Below, one piece after another: positions 33,231 through 45,109 of a stretch of DNA of 64,000 bases; position 1 is the stretch's first letter; every line of letters starts with the position of its first letter. The notes below the pieces were generated by a model. The model worked only from the letters and a program-made list of their open reading frames with translations, searched no databases and was not told the DNA's origin. The translations under genes and the position numbers were made by a program. The DNA is taken from positions 33,570,599-33,634,598 of the forward strand of contig OZ024748.1 in assembly GCA_964016885.1 (NCBI GenBank), in the 5' to 3' direction. The stretch is from Eledone cirrhosa (taxonomy: Eukaryota > Mollusca > Cephalopoda > Octopoda > Eledonidae).

Positions 33231-36045
33231 ATGCCCCCCCCCCCCCCCAAAAAAAAAGACCACGGCTTAGTGGCCAAACTAAAGCTGCTTCTGCTGCCAA
33301 ACAAAGAAGAGCTGCAGAGTCGTCGCTCGAGAATTTGACTCGGTTGTCACAAAATGCAACTCGAAATGCAATTACTCGGTCAACCGAGACAGAAGAAGAG
33401 AGGAGCATTCGCCTTTCCCGGAATGTATTTCTAACTGCAGTTGCACGTGCAGCGCAAACTGATGAACAATATTCTCGACGACGAAGCAAAAATGCGGCCT
33501 CCACTGTTGCAGCGCGTACTGGTGAGGATGAAGAACAGCGTTCCAGACGACGTGGAAGAGATGCCGCCTCAACTGCTGCGTCACGTGCTGGTGAGGACGA
33601 AGGGCAGCGTTCCAGACGCCGCCGTACGGACGCCGCTTCAACCACTTCTGTGCGCGCGTCAGAGACTGCGCAAATTCGATTACACAGACTAAACGCCAAT
33701 GCACTCCGCAGGAGTGCTCAACGAGGTTCTCCGAGGGTCAGTTGTACTCAGTGGTCTCATAAGGCTTTCCACTATGACCCAACAGTTAACTATGCACTGC
33801 TGCCAGAAGTTCAGATTGGATCCATGTCCGTCATTTGCCAATCTTGCCGGGCAAAGAAATGACCTGGGGAGACTTCAGGGATGTGCTGCTCTGACGGCAA
33901 ATTTTGCTGTTATAATCGACGCCGACAGGAAACCACTAGGTTCCCACGCCGGCCGTTTTAACGCTCCCATGTGCAATGAAATAGCTGTGCTTCTTCATGG
34001 AGAACAGTACAACAAGCGGGATATCATACTTCAGTGTAGGGACAATAGTCTGCAACGGATCAGCGAGACGCATAGGTCCTACGACGCATTCCAATATCCC
34101 CTTCTTTTCCCATTCGGTGATGACGGATACCACTTTGGAATTCCTTTGTGCAACAGCAACAAAACTGTTTCCTGTATGCAATTCTACGCCTACCGATTCA
34201 TGGTCCGCGAAGGCTGCTTTAACCACCTCCACCGTGCAAGAGTACTCTTCAACCAACTTGCTGTAGACACGTGCGCAAAGATGGAATCTGAAAGGCTGTG
34301 CTACATAAGGAACAATCAAGCACGCCTTCGTTCGGACAGCTACATTCACTTACGGGATGGAGTAAGGAATGACGTCGATCCCGAGAACCTAGGAAAACAT
34401 TGTATCCTTCCGTCGACCTTCATTGGGAGTCCCCGATACATGAGTGAACGCACACAGGATGCTATGACTTACGTGCGTCTCTATGGCAGACCGGATCGCT
34501 TCATCACTTTAACTTGCAGCCCTAAGTGGACTGAAATTACAGCGGAATTATTCCCCGGACAAAGAGCGGCAGACAGACACGACCTTACTACACGAGTACT
34601 TACTACTTGAAATTGACAAAACTTATTGAACTCATACAATCAGGTAAGGCCTTTGGACCTGTTAGGTGCTACGTATACACCGTTGAGTGGCAAAAGAAAG
34701 GCCTGCCACACGCCCACCTACTCATTTGGCTAATAACGAAAATCAACGCAACCAGCATTGACAGCATTATTTCAGCAGAAATATCCAACCCGAAATTGGA
34801 CAGAGAACTCCACAACATCGTCACTGCTCACATGGTTCACGGGCCATGCGGAAACGGTTTCAACATGAATTCGCCATGCATTAAAGAAAGAAGGTGCACC
34901 AAGAGGTATCCAAAGCCATTTCTCCGAGAAACTCAGACAGGTGGCGACGGTTACCCATTATACCGCCGCAGGGACCCAGCGGACGGAGTAATTGTTGCGA
35001 AAACCCCACATCCCCACATCGACAACCGGTGGATTGTACCCTACTGCCCACTTCTGCTTAAAATGTTTAACGCCCACATTAACGTGGAAAACTGCCACTC
35101 CGTCAAATCAATAAAGTACGTCTGCAAGTACATCAATAAGGGGTTCATTGCTGCGTCCTTCGGTCTTACAATGGAGAACAGCCGAGATGAAATCACTCGA
35201 TGCCAGGTCGGCCGATACATCAGCAGTAATGAAGAGTTCTGACGATTCTTCCACTTTGCAATACACCATAACTATCCCCCAATAAAATAGTTGGCGGTGC
35301 ACTTTGAAAACGGTCAAAGAGTCTACTTCACCGCCTCTACCGCTGCTGAGATAGCAGAGGAACCTAAGGACACCATACTTACGGCATTTTTTAAGTTATG
35401 CCGAAACGATGCCTTCGCCAAAACCCTCTTCTACTCTCAGGTGCCATCATACTACACTTGGAACACAGACAACAGCATTTGGTTAAGAAGGGTGAAAGGA
35501 CAACCTGTCGAGGGACATCCAGACATTAAAATCTCCCCTACCCTTGGGAGAGTGTACACAATTCATCCTAACCAACAGGAATGCTTTTATCTCCGCCTTC
35601 GACTGCATGAGGTGGTAGGACCGATATCTTTCGACGATCTGAAAACAATCAACGGAGAGGTTTGTACTTCATTCCGCGCAGCCTGCCTTAGACGGGGTCT
35701 ACTGGAAGATGGCGCTCAGTGGGATGCAACATTGGCAGAGGCAGCTACAATACGCTCAGCGCGAAGTCTTTGGCAACTCTTTGCGGTGCTACTGCAGACA
35801 TGCGAGCTAAGCGACCCTGTATCTTTAAGGGAGAAATACAAAGAGGACCTTTCCGAGGACTACATATATCAAGGACAACTGATACTCCCTCACTCAGACG
35901 TACGACTCAGCGACGAATTCTTCAACAAAGCTCTCATTGACATCGAGGACAAAATGCTAATTCCGGCGGAAATGACCTTCCATTCTATGGACTTCCAAAA
36001 GTTCAGCGAACGGGCTCGGACAAACTTCCGACGGGCATTTTTCAG
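33231..36045 (+). pseudogene. Helitron Rep: N-terminal repeats and HUH replication-initiator domain
   Basis: The presumed ATG at 33,231 is followed by C15 and A9 homopolymers that put it out of frame with the downstream reading frame (RLSGQTKAASAAKQRRAAES). An Arg/Ala-rich segment with about 22-residue repeats (GEDEEQRSRRRGRDAAST) follows. A TGA near 33,860 interrupts GSMSVICQSCRAKK-PGETSGMCC, and the frame then changes. The Rep core is clear: YDAFQYPLLFPFGDDGYHF, QDAMTYVRLYGRPDRFITLT, the HUH motif KKGLPHAHLLIWL (near 34,700), HMVHGPCG, GGDGYPLYRRRDP and the tyrosine motif KYVCKYINKG (near 35,115-35,145). Further stops occur at 35,240 and 35,288. HUH Rep nicks and joins single-stranded DNA in rolling-circle transposition. 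Key residues survive but the frame does not. Confidence 0.88.
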
Positions 36046-37467
36046 GAAACTGCCTACGACGTCGGCGCACTCGAACTGTTCATCAACGAAAACGAGCCAA
36101 AATTGTTGCAGGACCAACGGTGGGCGTATGACACAGTTTGCACTTCCATTCGTCAACGCACAGGAGGTATCTTCCTTTTGGACGTCCCAGGAAGAACTGG
36201 TAAAACATTCGTCACTAAAATCCTCCTCGCCAAAGTGCGACAGCAAAAAGGAATCGCCCTGGCTGTGGCTTCTTCTGGGATTGCCGCAACTCTGCTGCCC
36301 GGAGGTAGGACAGCTCATTCCGCATTTAAACTACCATTCAACGCGACTTTAGACGACACAATAACCTGCAATATCACCAAGGACTCTGACAAAGCAGAAG
36401 TCTTGAAAAGATGCCAGTTAATTGTGTGGGACGAATGCACAATGGCCCATAAAGAGCCCGTTGAGGCGTTAGACAGGACCCTGCGAGACATCAGGGAATG
36501 GAACCAGCTGATGGGAGGAGTACATCTACTGCTCTCTGGTGATTTTCGACAAACTCTTCCAATTGTTCCAAAAGCCACCAGGGCTGACACTGTGGGGGCT
36601 TGCATTAAGTCATCTCCCCTGTGGTAGGAGGTGACAATTCTGACCCTCACAACAAATATGAGAGCCCAACTGTTCGGCGGCCACTTATCAGCCGACTTCT
36701 CGAAGGACCTCTTAACAGTTGGTCGCGGCACTGCACCTTCAGATGCAGCTGGAGAAATGGCAGTCTCGCAAGTAAGCACCGTTGTCGACACTGTTGACGA
36801 CCTCACAGCCTCTGTCTTTCCCGATATGGCCATCAACTACAAAAGCACGAGTTGGCTGTGCGATAGAGCCATATTAGCTCCAAATAATGTCTCTGTTGCA
36901 AAAATCAATGAGGACCTTCTGAAACGCATTCCTAGAAACCTCCATACCTACAAATCTGTAGACACAGTTGTGGACAAAGATGAGGTAGACGATTTTCCCA
37001 CAGAATTCCTCAATTCCTTGGACCTCTCCGGACTGCCACCTCATGAACTGCGCCTCAAAGTTGGGACTCCAGTGATGCTGTTGAGGAACCTGGAACCACC
37101 GTGTCTCTGCAATGGAACACGGTTAGTGGTAAAAAACCTCCTGCCGCATGTAATTGAAGCCACAATTCTCACGGGCTGCGGCGCTGGAGAAAACGTTTTT
37201 ATACCCATAATACCATTAACTCCATCAGGTAAGGAATGTCCTTGTACTCTGTGCCGACTTCAATAAACGGTTAAACTTTGCTTCGCGATGTCAATCAACA
37301 AATCTCAAGGCCAAACGCTAACAACGGCAGGCCTCCATTTAGGACAGCCGTGCGTCTCACACGGCCAATTATACGTCGCATGCTCAAAAGTCGGATGCAA
37401 GCAGAACGTATTCATACTTTCGCCCAAAGGCAGAACAAAAAATGTGTTCTACATAGAGGTGTTGTGA
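36046..37467 (+). pseudogene. Helitron Pif1-family helicase segment
   Basis: After a frame change near 36,045 the helicase starts LLQDQRWAYDTV. Walker A is DVPGRTGKTF (near 36,180-36,210; the usual GxGGTGKT has P-G-R here). SSGIAATLLPGGRTAHS follows, then the Walker B-type strand LIVWDECTM (near 36,420), LLSGDFRQTLP, LTTNMR and GTPVMLLRNL. The C-terminal motif MSINKSQGQTL is near 37,290-37,320, followed by GQLYVACSK. A TAG (36,625) and a TAA (37,264) interrupt it; the coding end is a TGA at 37,465-37,467. This part unwinds the transposon during replication. It would have been fused to Rep in the intact element. Confidence 0.88.
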
Positions 37468-37574
37468 CTCCTCTATTCAGCACCACTGCAGTCTTGCCTG
37501 TGTGACATATGGTGAGTAGATGCTATTGTTGTATATTTTCAAACTTACACATATTTACTTACCCATGCCGTAGG

Positions 37575-38062
37575 AACACGTTTATTACCTAGCCGTAGGA
37601 ACACGTGCAACCCTGTAGCTAGTACTAACTGTAATTGTAGGAATCGGGTTGACTGCCCCCTAATCAGGAAATGCCTCTCTAGTAACATTGTCTACAAATG
37701 TAAGGTTGAAGCACCCACGTCCCGTAGGGCCTACATAGGGTTAACCGACAATAGATTCAAGCAGCGTCTTTACATGCATACCCATTCTTTTCTTAAGCCT
37801 TTAAGAAGGAATATGACGTCACTTTCAGCTTATATCTGGAATCTAAAAGACAACCACACCCAATATAAGTTACACTGGGAGATCCTAGTTAAGGCTAGAT
37901 CGTATAACGGAAATAAAAGACCATGTGATCTCTGCGCTGCTAAGGCCCTGGAAATACTCTACGCCAAAGACCACATCTTAAACAAAAAGTCTGAGGCAAT
38001 TTTGGCTTATAAATATAAATTGCACAAAAACGTTCCTATATTACAGCCCCACATTATACCCT
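37575..38062 (+). pseudogene. GIY-YIG endonuclease fragment (PLE-type)
   Basis: The frame reads CNCRNRVDCPL, SNIVYKCKVEAPTS, RAYIGLTDNRFKQRLYMH, MTSLSAYIWNLKD, CDLCAAKALEIL and LNKKSEAI, with a TAA at 38,062. This is a common animal GIY-YIG variant with a Cys-rich front and a CxLC block at the rear, found in PLE-type elements. No RT is present, so the fragment is strongly 5' truncated. It abuts the Helitron. Confidence 0.72.
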
Positions 38063-38735
38063 AACGGATAGTACGAACTATACGCGGATATTTTACGTCT
38101 TGATGTGGTAGCTAAGTATATGTTATGTTTATACCATTGGTATAGGTAAGTATATTTTACCTGTATGTTTTGTGAAGGTACGTATACTTTCTCGTACCTA
38201 TATTTGCTTGTATATGTTATGTCGTATATATTATATATACTGGTACATGTGCATATGGTTATGCGTATACGTGAGTTTTGCGTCTGCGTGAATATGCGGG
38301 TTCGTACGTATGTAGGGTGTGTGTATATGTGTACTTTGTGTTTTGGTTGACGTACGTCCGCGTACATACGTGTATTTACAGGTGGTATGTGTGTGAGCGC
38401 GTTTATACTTAGTTATGTGTGTATATTTCTATACGTTTATATAATTATATGTATACACGCACGCCCACATATATATATATATATATATATTTTATATATT
38501 TTTTTTTGTGTATTTTGTGTATACATTCGTAGTGTGCGGGTACAGGCGTTGCGTCGTGTCTGTATGTGCGTGCGTGTGTGTTTTTTTTTGTACGTGCTTG
38601 TATTGGCATACCCATTGAGGGTGTTTTCGCGTATGCTTGTGTATGTACGTATATGGTTGCGTGTATGTATATATTTAATTTCAATTACCTCTGTAATTTA
38701 TTTACTTTATTCTTAACTCTGAAGCCGGGAATCAT
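38063..38735. other. TG/TA-rich low-complexity 3' region
   Basis: GTATAC, GTGTGT and TACGT words with no stable unit. Presumably the 3' UTR of the preceding PLE fragment. A short (TA)n lies at 38,469-38,490. Confidence 0.5.
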
Positions 38736-39022
38736 TCGGTTTCCTAATAGAATTTTAGTCTACGAGTTCAGTTATACCATATACGTGGTTTTGTCTTTGC
38801 GTGTACTTGTTCTTAATGGTCCACATAATGACGTATTATCTTTGTTTTTCCCGTTCATTGCCAGAGAACGTCTCCACGAACCATCTAATAGAATATTAGT
38901 CTACGACTTCATTTATACCATAAACGTGGTTCTGCTTTGCGTGTAATTGTTTTCACCGCTCCAAATTATGACGTATTATCTTTGACTTTATCCGTTCTTT
39001 GCCAGGGAACGTTTCTACGAAC
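38736..39022. repeat. Two tandem copies of an about 141-bp unit
   Basis: CCTAATAGAATTTTAGTCTACGA...TGCCAGAGAACGTCTCCACGAACC (38,741-38,882) and its near repeat (38,883-39,022). Confidence 0.75.
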
Positions 39023-39685
<663 letters not shown>

Positions 39686-39784
39686 TTTAAGTAAGTGACG
39701 TACTAAGAGTGAGAAATGAAATTTCGTTTCATTCTATTCTATTTATCGTTTTCGGTGCGCCGGGTCGACTAAACTCACTTGATA

Positions 39785-40195
39785 TGCAAATTAGGCTGTT
39801 CAGCCGTTAATATGCATAAGGAAAGTATATACTTTCAGACGTTCAACCATCTGGCAGGAAGGTATACGATGCTGACGATAGCTAATAAGCTTGAAACTAG
39901 TATATAGTTCCTGTGTCAGTGTTGAACAAAAAGGTGACGTGGTTGCCTAAACACTGTACGGCGTAATTCGGGCTGTTTATTTGTTTACAAACAAACAAAC
40001 CGAGAATTATAATAAATGTTCGGTAAACCGATACGTGCATATATATATATATATGTGTGCATTTATGTATATATATACATACTACTGTCCGTCTGTATAC
40101 ATATATGTATGTACGCATACATACATTTAAGTAACTGCCGTACTAAGAGTGAGAAATGAAATTTCGTTTCATTCTATTCCATTTATATATATATC
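39785..40195 (+). repeat. PLE copy 3-type 5' region, inverted relative to 44.5-44.8 kb
   Basis: Reverse complement of 44,500-44,815: TAATATGCATAAGGAAAGTA, TTCAACCATCTGGCAGGAAG, GTGACGTGGTTGCCTAAACA. It contains a hammerhead-like motif. It belongs to an internally deleted PLE copy that lacks the coding region. Confidence 0.75.
39866..39908 (+). ncRNA. Candidate PLE hammerhead ribozyme (stem I disrupted)
   Basis: ACGATG, core CTGACGA (39,872-39,878), stem II AGCT-AATA-AGCT, GAAA (39,893-39,896), minimal stem III C-TA-G, then TA and the expected cleavage point. The 3' half of stem I reads TATAGT instead of CATCGT. The core fits CUGANGA exactly. Confidence 0.55.
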
Positions 40196-40199
40196 AACC

Positions 40200-40760
40200 T
40201 GAACTGTTGACCTTTCAACATGACTGCAATTCACACACACATCCCTACTGACCATTATCACAACAATGAACCTCTTTACTACACACACACACACACACAT
40301 ATTTGTCTTAAAAGACTTATTTTTCAGTGACTTCTCAATCAGGCGAAAAAGATACTCTTCGACAAACCTACATTTGGCGCAAAATCAATTTTTAACATTC
40401 ACGTGACCTCTACCGGCCAATCAAAATTGTTTTGACTACAAGAATTTTTGCAACACGAATTGGCGCGAAACTTATAGTACTCATTCACGTGACATTCAAC
40501 AACCAACCAAATCTTAATACCTCTGGAGCCACTTTTTTCACATAAAACAGGTAGAATTTCCAAAACTGATCAGATTAGAGCAAACATCACGGGTGCTCTA
40601 TCTCAAAATTATTTCTGAAAAGCATTAGAAATGCGCAACCGGTAAAAACTTAAAACTAAAACTGAATACTAACCAATACTTATTACTAATTTTTACTTAT
40701 TCCTAATTAAACTATTTTTCACTGGGAACAAATTGTCAGCATTTTCTTTTCCTTTTACTA

Positions 40761-40775
<15 letters not shown>
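40200..40775 (+). repeat. Left arm of a large inverted repeat (PLE copy 3 tail)
   Basis: Reverse complement of about 41,300-41,860. Shared blocks include GGTAGAATTTCC, CTCAAAATTATTT, GCGCAACCGGTAAAAACTT and AAAATTGTTTTGAC. Confidence 0.8.
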
Positions 40776-40801
<26 letters not shown>

Positions 40802-41210
40802 TACATTATACAAGATACATTCAACTATCAGTTTGACAACCCCCTTCCTTCCTAATAGATTTTTATACCATTTCTACTAACACCTTTCAACCATTCCTTT
40901 CAAAGGGTCATGACCTCAACTAAAGTGTATTACTTTTCATCTTAACACCATAAGAAAAAAACAATTTGTTTCGTTAGTTCTTCAACTACCTCCAAATATG
41001 GACATGAAACTAATTCTGAGTAAAATTATTATTGCTTTTGAAAACAGCTGGTGATATGCATGTAAGTAAATATTCTCTCTATCTGATAGTTTGTAAACTT
41101 ACATAGATTATTAGCTGAGTATAGATACAATGTATTATCACCATCTAGAAACGATTGTAAAGCAGTGAAGTATATCTCTAATGACTTAATTTTTTATTTC
41201 ATTGTTTTAA

Positions 41211-41212
<2 letters not shown>
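40776..41212. other. Spacer between inverted arms
   Basis: AT-rich, with no coding or repeat partner seen, apart from a (TA)n around 40,762-40,804. Confidence 0.45.

Positions 41213-41279
<67 letters not shown>
41213..41279. repeat. (TA)n microsatellite
   Basis: About 33 uninterrupted TA units, at the inner edge of the right arm. Confidence 0.95.
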
Positions 41280-41282
<3 letters not shown>

Positions 41283-41289
41283 AAAGAAT

Positions 41290-42108
41290 AGAGGTGTAAC
41301 ACACAAGTTATTATATATTGGTAAACGGAATAGAAAATGCTGACAAATTGTTCACAGTTGAAAAATGGTTTAATTAGGAATAAAAGAGTATTAGTGATTG
41401 TATGGGTTAGTATTCAGTTGTGGTTTTAAGTTTTTAAGTTTTTACCGGTTGCGCATTTCTAAATGCTTTTCAAAAATAATTTTGAGATAGAGTGTCCGTG
41501 TTGTTTGCTCTGATCTGATTAGTTTTGGGAATTCTACCTGTTTTTATGTTAAAAAAGTGGCTCCAGCGTTACTTTGGTGTTGCAAAAATTCTTGTGGTCA
41601 AAACAATTTTGATTGGTCGGTAGAGGTCATGTGAATGTAAAAAATTGATTTTGCGCCAAGACTCTTTTCATGTTAAAAAAGTGGCTCCAGCGCTACTTGG
41701 TGTTTGCAAAGATTCTTGTGGTCAAAACAATTTTGATTGGTCGGTAGAGGTCATGTGAATAAAAAATTGGTTTTGCGCCAAGATTGAGAAATGACTCTTT
41801 CACAACAAATATGTGTGTGTGTGTGTGTGTAGTAGTAGTAAGGTGTTCGATGTTGTGATAATGGTTAGCAGGGATGTGTGTCAAATGGCTATTAAGATAA
41901 GTGTGTGCGTGTGTGTGTGTGTGTGTGTATATAGCAGAGTAATTCGTGGTAGCAGGGATGGTCAGTAAGAATGTGTCTGAAAGCAATGGGGGGTATTTTA
42001 GCATGTCAAAAGATATTTTTCAGCTTTTGTCTTATACGGAGAAGTGCGCGTGTGTGTGTGTGTGTGTGTATAAGTCTCTTTGTATGTTAATGTACGCGTG
42101 TGTATGTG

Positions 42109-42163
<55 letters not shown>

Positions 42164-42311
42164 GTGGACCAGTATTTTTTCCCCCTGGTAAAATGGTGTA
42201 CATTATTCGATTTTTTCAGTAAAATCGGTTCTCTTAATAGAACATTAAAAATCTTAACAATAAAAGGTGTGAAATGATATTCACTATATATATATATACA
42301 CATACATATAT

Positions 42312-42395
<84 letters not shown>

Positions 42396-42547
42396 CACAT
42401 ATATATATATATACATACATATATATACACATATATTTTTTTGTGTTGCACCATAGAGCATGTGTGTTCACGTATGTCATTGTGTTTATATGTGGGTAGA
42501 GATGTGTGCTGATGTAGGTATGTATGTTGACGTGTGTATGTTGTGGG
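41290..42547 (-). repeat. 3' non-coding tail of PLE copy 3, with 124-bp duplication and microsatellites
   Basis: The tail lies downstream (minus orientation) of the GIY-YIG domain. The segment 41,300-41,860 mirrors 40,200-40,775. Within it a unit containing AAAAAAGTGGCTCCAGCG is tandemly duplicated at 41,557 and 41,681. (TG)n tracts occur near 41,815, 41,905, 42,050 and 42,126, and a (TA)n at about 42,314-42,389. Confidence 0.7.
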
Positions 42548-44409
42548 TTCGTCTTAGGGAGAAGTGTTTAGACGGGGTCCGTATTTGTTAATGAAGTAAG
42601 ATTCCCTGCCGATGCGCTGGGTGTGGGTGGCATTATCTTTAAATTTGTAGAGAGGAAAGATTCTGAAGTTGGGATGATTTTGGGCGGGACAGGTATCAAT
42701 GTGTTCACTCAGTGGTATTTTCCTGTATTCCCGTATTTTAATTTGGGATCTATGGACAGTCATGCGTTGGCGGAGGCTGTTTTTGGTCTGGCCTATGTAT
42801 TGTTCTCGACAACCTGAGCAAGGTAATACATATATTAGATTTTCCGATGCACATGTGAAATTGTGTTTTACTATAAAACGTTGTCCATCTTTGAAATAGA
42901 ATTCCGAACCCTCTATTAGGTTGATGCAAATGCCACAGTTGGGTCTATCGCATTTTTTTACTGTGGGTTTCGTTGTTGTGGTTGGCAGTACTTTGGCATG
43001 TGTTAGGATGTTTTTCATTGACTTGGATTGTCTTTTGCTCTTTATGATATCGTGTGTTCGTAGAATTTGGTTCATTCTATGGTCCTTTTTCAACACAGGG
43101 ATGTTCTGGAGGATGGTGTCAAAGGCCTCATTGTTGAGGGGGTTGTGTGTGGAGATGTATGGAAGAGCTTTTAGTTTCGGTTGATTTACTTTAGGGTGTC
43201 TAAGATCCTGGGTACTGAGTTTTAGGGCACGTTGGATTCCATTGTCAATTAATGATGCAGGGTAGTCCCTGCCTATGAGTGTGTCCTTTAGTTCTTGTAG
43301 CCGTAAGTGGCAGATGTTTTTATTGGAGACTATAGTACAGATTCTCTTGGCTAAGTTGTAGGGAATATTAATTTTAACGTGTCTAGGGTTGCAAGAGTTG
43401 AAGGGTGGAGTCTGTGGGCTTGTAGTATATGTCTGTTTCTATTTTTTTGTTATGGATCTTAATGAGGATGTCGAGGAAGGGGAGTTGTTGATGGCTGTAT
43501 TCCATCGTGAAGTTAATATTCGTGTTGAGCCCATTTATAAGGGTGTGAAATTCTTTAAGTTTTTCGATGTTTTCGTGCCAAAGGATGAAGCAGTCATCTA
43601 GATATCGCTTCCAGTTCCTTTCAATGTGTAAGTGAAGGGTGTTTCCAAATTTGTTTAGGACTTTAGTGTAGAGGGTGATTTCCAGGTATCCCATGACTAG
43701 GTTGGCATAAGTGGGGGCTGTTTTCGTTCCCATAGCGGTCCCAGATTTCTGCCTGTAGGGTTTGTTATTGAAAACGAAGTAATTGTTCTCCAAGATAAAT
43801 TTGAGTCCCTCTATCACGAATTCTTTTTTGATGCGTTGTGGGAGTTCATTGTGGAAATTATCCAGCCAGAATTGGATAGCTTCTATTCCTAGGTTGTGGG
43901 GGATGTTGGAGTATAGGTTGACTACATCGAACGTCACTAGTAGGGTTTGTTCAGAAAGTGGCATATTAGGGAGGTGATTGAGCATATCTAGGTCGTCCCT
44001 TATATAGCTTTTGATGTGTTTGAGGAAGGGTTTGAGAAGGGTATCAATGAAGTTGCTAAGACGGTGCGTTTCGCAAGCGGGCCTGCTATTATAGGTCTTA
44101 ATTTGAGATCATTGGGTGAGGGGACATTGATGACTATGTCTGTGGCTTCCTTGCATGCCTTACTTATTGATTCGCTTTTATGTACTTTAGGGATACCGTA
44201 GAAAAGGCTGGATTTACTTGTGAAGTCTGTGATGAAGCTGAATTCCTTGTTAGTGAGTCCTTCTTTGTATTGGTTGATTAGAGTTTTTAGGTTTCTCATA
44301 ATTTTCTGTTGATTGTAGTGTTCAGCCTTTTCGTAGTATGTTTCGTTTTCCAAAGTGGAGAGCGCTAAGTTGATATAGAATTCTGTCTCCATTAGGACTA
44401 CTGTACTCC

Positions 44410-44420
<11 letters not shown>
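42548..44420 (-). pseudogene. Penelope-like element (copy 3), nearly complete RT and GIY-YIG
   Basis: Minus strand. The N-terminal part has [29 protein letters not shown] (near 44,190) and LRPIIAGPLA (near 44,085). A frameshift follows near 44,000-44,030. The RT core reads LLVTFDVVNLYSNIPHNLG, YRQKSGTAMGTKTAPTYANL and WKRYLDDCFILW (active site, near 43,600), then LPFLDILIKI. A second frameshift near 43,390 leads to RHVKINIPYNLAKRIC and, through a linker, to the Cys-rich CDRPNCGIC and the GIY-YIG domain LIYVLPCSGCREQYIGQTKN (42,800-42,740). A stop lies near 42,554. Only two frame breaks are evident, and catalytic residues are intact in both domains. It is the youngest-looking PLE here. Flanks at 44.5-44.8 and 41.3-42.5 kb belong to the same element. 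Confidence 0.9.

Positions 44421-44495
<75 letters not shown>
44413..44495. repeat. (TA)n microsatellite at the 5' side of PLE copy 3
   Basis: About 40 uninterrupted TA units immediately upstream (minus orientation) of the coding region. Confidence 0.95.
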
Positions 44496-44498
<3 letters not shown>

Positions 44499-44815
44499 AG
44501 TATGTATGTATACGTAAATACATATATGTATACAGACGTACAGTAGTATGTATATATATACACACATATATATATGCACGTATCGGTTTACCGAACATTT
44601 ATTATAATGCTCGGTTTGTTTGTAAACAAACAAACAGCCCGAATTACGCCGTACAGTGTTTAGGCAACCACGTCACCTTTTTGTTCAACACTGACACAGG
44701 AACGATGTACTAGTTTCAAGCTTATTAGCTATCGTCACCATCGTATACCTTCCTGCCAGATGGTTGAACGTCTGAAAGTATATACTTTCCTTATGCATAT
44801 TAACGGCCTAGTGGT
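44496..44815 (-). repeat. 5' terminal region of PLE copy 3
   Basis: Matches 39,785-40,195 in reverse orientation, with an additional match of 44,570-44,640 to the arms at 39.4-39.6 kb. Confidence 0.75.
44702..44744 (-). ncRNA. Candidate PLE hammerhead ribozyme (stem I intact, core C to G)
   Basis: On the minus strand: ACGATG (44,744-44,739), GTGACGA, AGCT-AATA-AGCT, GAAA (44,717-44,714), C-TA-G, TA, then CATCGT (44,707-44,702), which pairs perfectly with ACGATG. The first core base is G instead of C. The sister copy at 39.87 kb has the correct core, so the ancestral element would have had both. Confidence 0.55.
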
Positions 44816-45005
44816 AAGAGTCTTGGACTTACAATCATAATTTCACGTTCCTCCAGTATACTCAAATAGAAATGAGTACCACCAATAGCTGCGATGGACT
44901 GGCGTCCTGTCCTGGGGGGAGTCTTGTACTCTCAGTCACTTCACGCCATGAAACTGGGATAAACACCGGCCAAATGAACCTTCTTGCTTAAGACAGACTT
45001 TAGAC
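44808..45005 (+). repeat. SINE type 3 (tRNA-derived with conserved core)
   Basis: A tRNA-like start GGCCTAGTGGTAAGAGTC and degenerate B-box CACGTTCCTCC are followed by the widespread SINE core words GCGATGGACTGGCGTCCTGTCC and GGGGGAGTC. The tail is a CACCGGCCAAATGAACC region. Confidence 0.65.
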
Positions 45006-45109
45006 TTTATATATATGACTAGAGGGTTATATATATACATATGCGTGTGTGTATGTGTGTGACTAAACCGCAGAATATGGTCTTTGTTGTCGTAAGACAA
45101 TAGAGGCAC

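Larger units (their letters stand above)
32574..37560 (+). mobile_element. Helitron (rolling-circle transposon)
   Basis: The left end TCTCTCTCTATATAAAA followed by CTGTCTGTGTG resembles the TC-starting ends of animal Helitrons. The body encodes Rep/HUH and Pif1-family helicase segments. I cannot place the 3' hairpin and CTRR end confidently. The candidate zone 37,500-37,620 contains two copies of GCCGTAGGAACACG and is followed at once by another element, so the right end may be lost. Confidence 0.75.

Noticed and set aside
33229..33704. Antisense frames of 110 and 156 codons opposite the Helitron N terminus
   Set aside because: Shadows of the Arg/Ala-rich sense repeats, with no family resemblance.
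38387..38946. Plus-strand frames of 109-126 codons with hydrophobic stretches
   Set aside because: TG/TA-rich low-complexity sequence and a non-coding tandem duplication; no motif and no start context.
42621..43184. Plus-strand frames opposite PLE copy 3 (64-87 codons)
   Set aside because: Shadows of the minus-strand PLE coding region.
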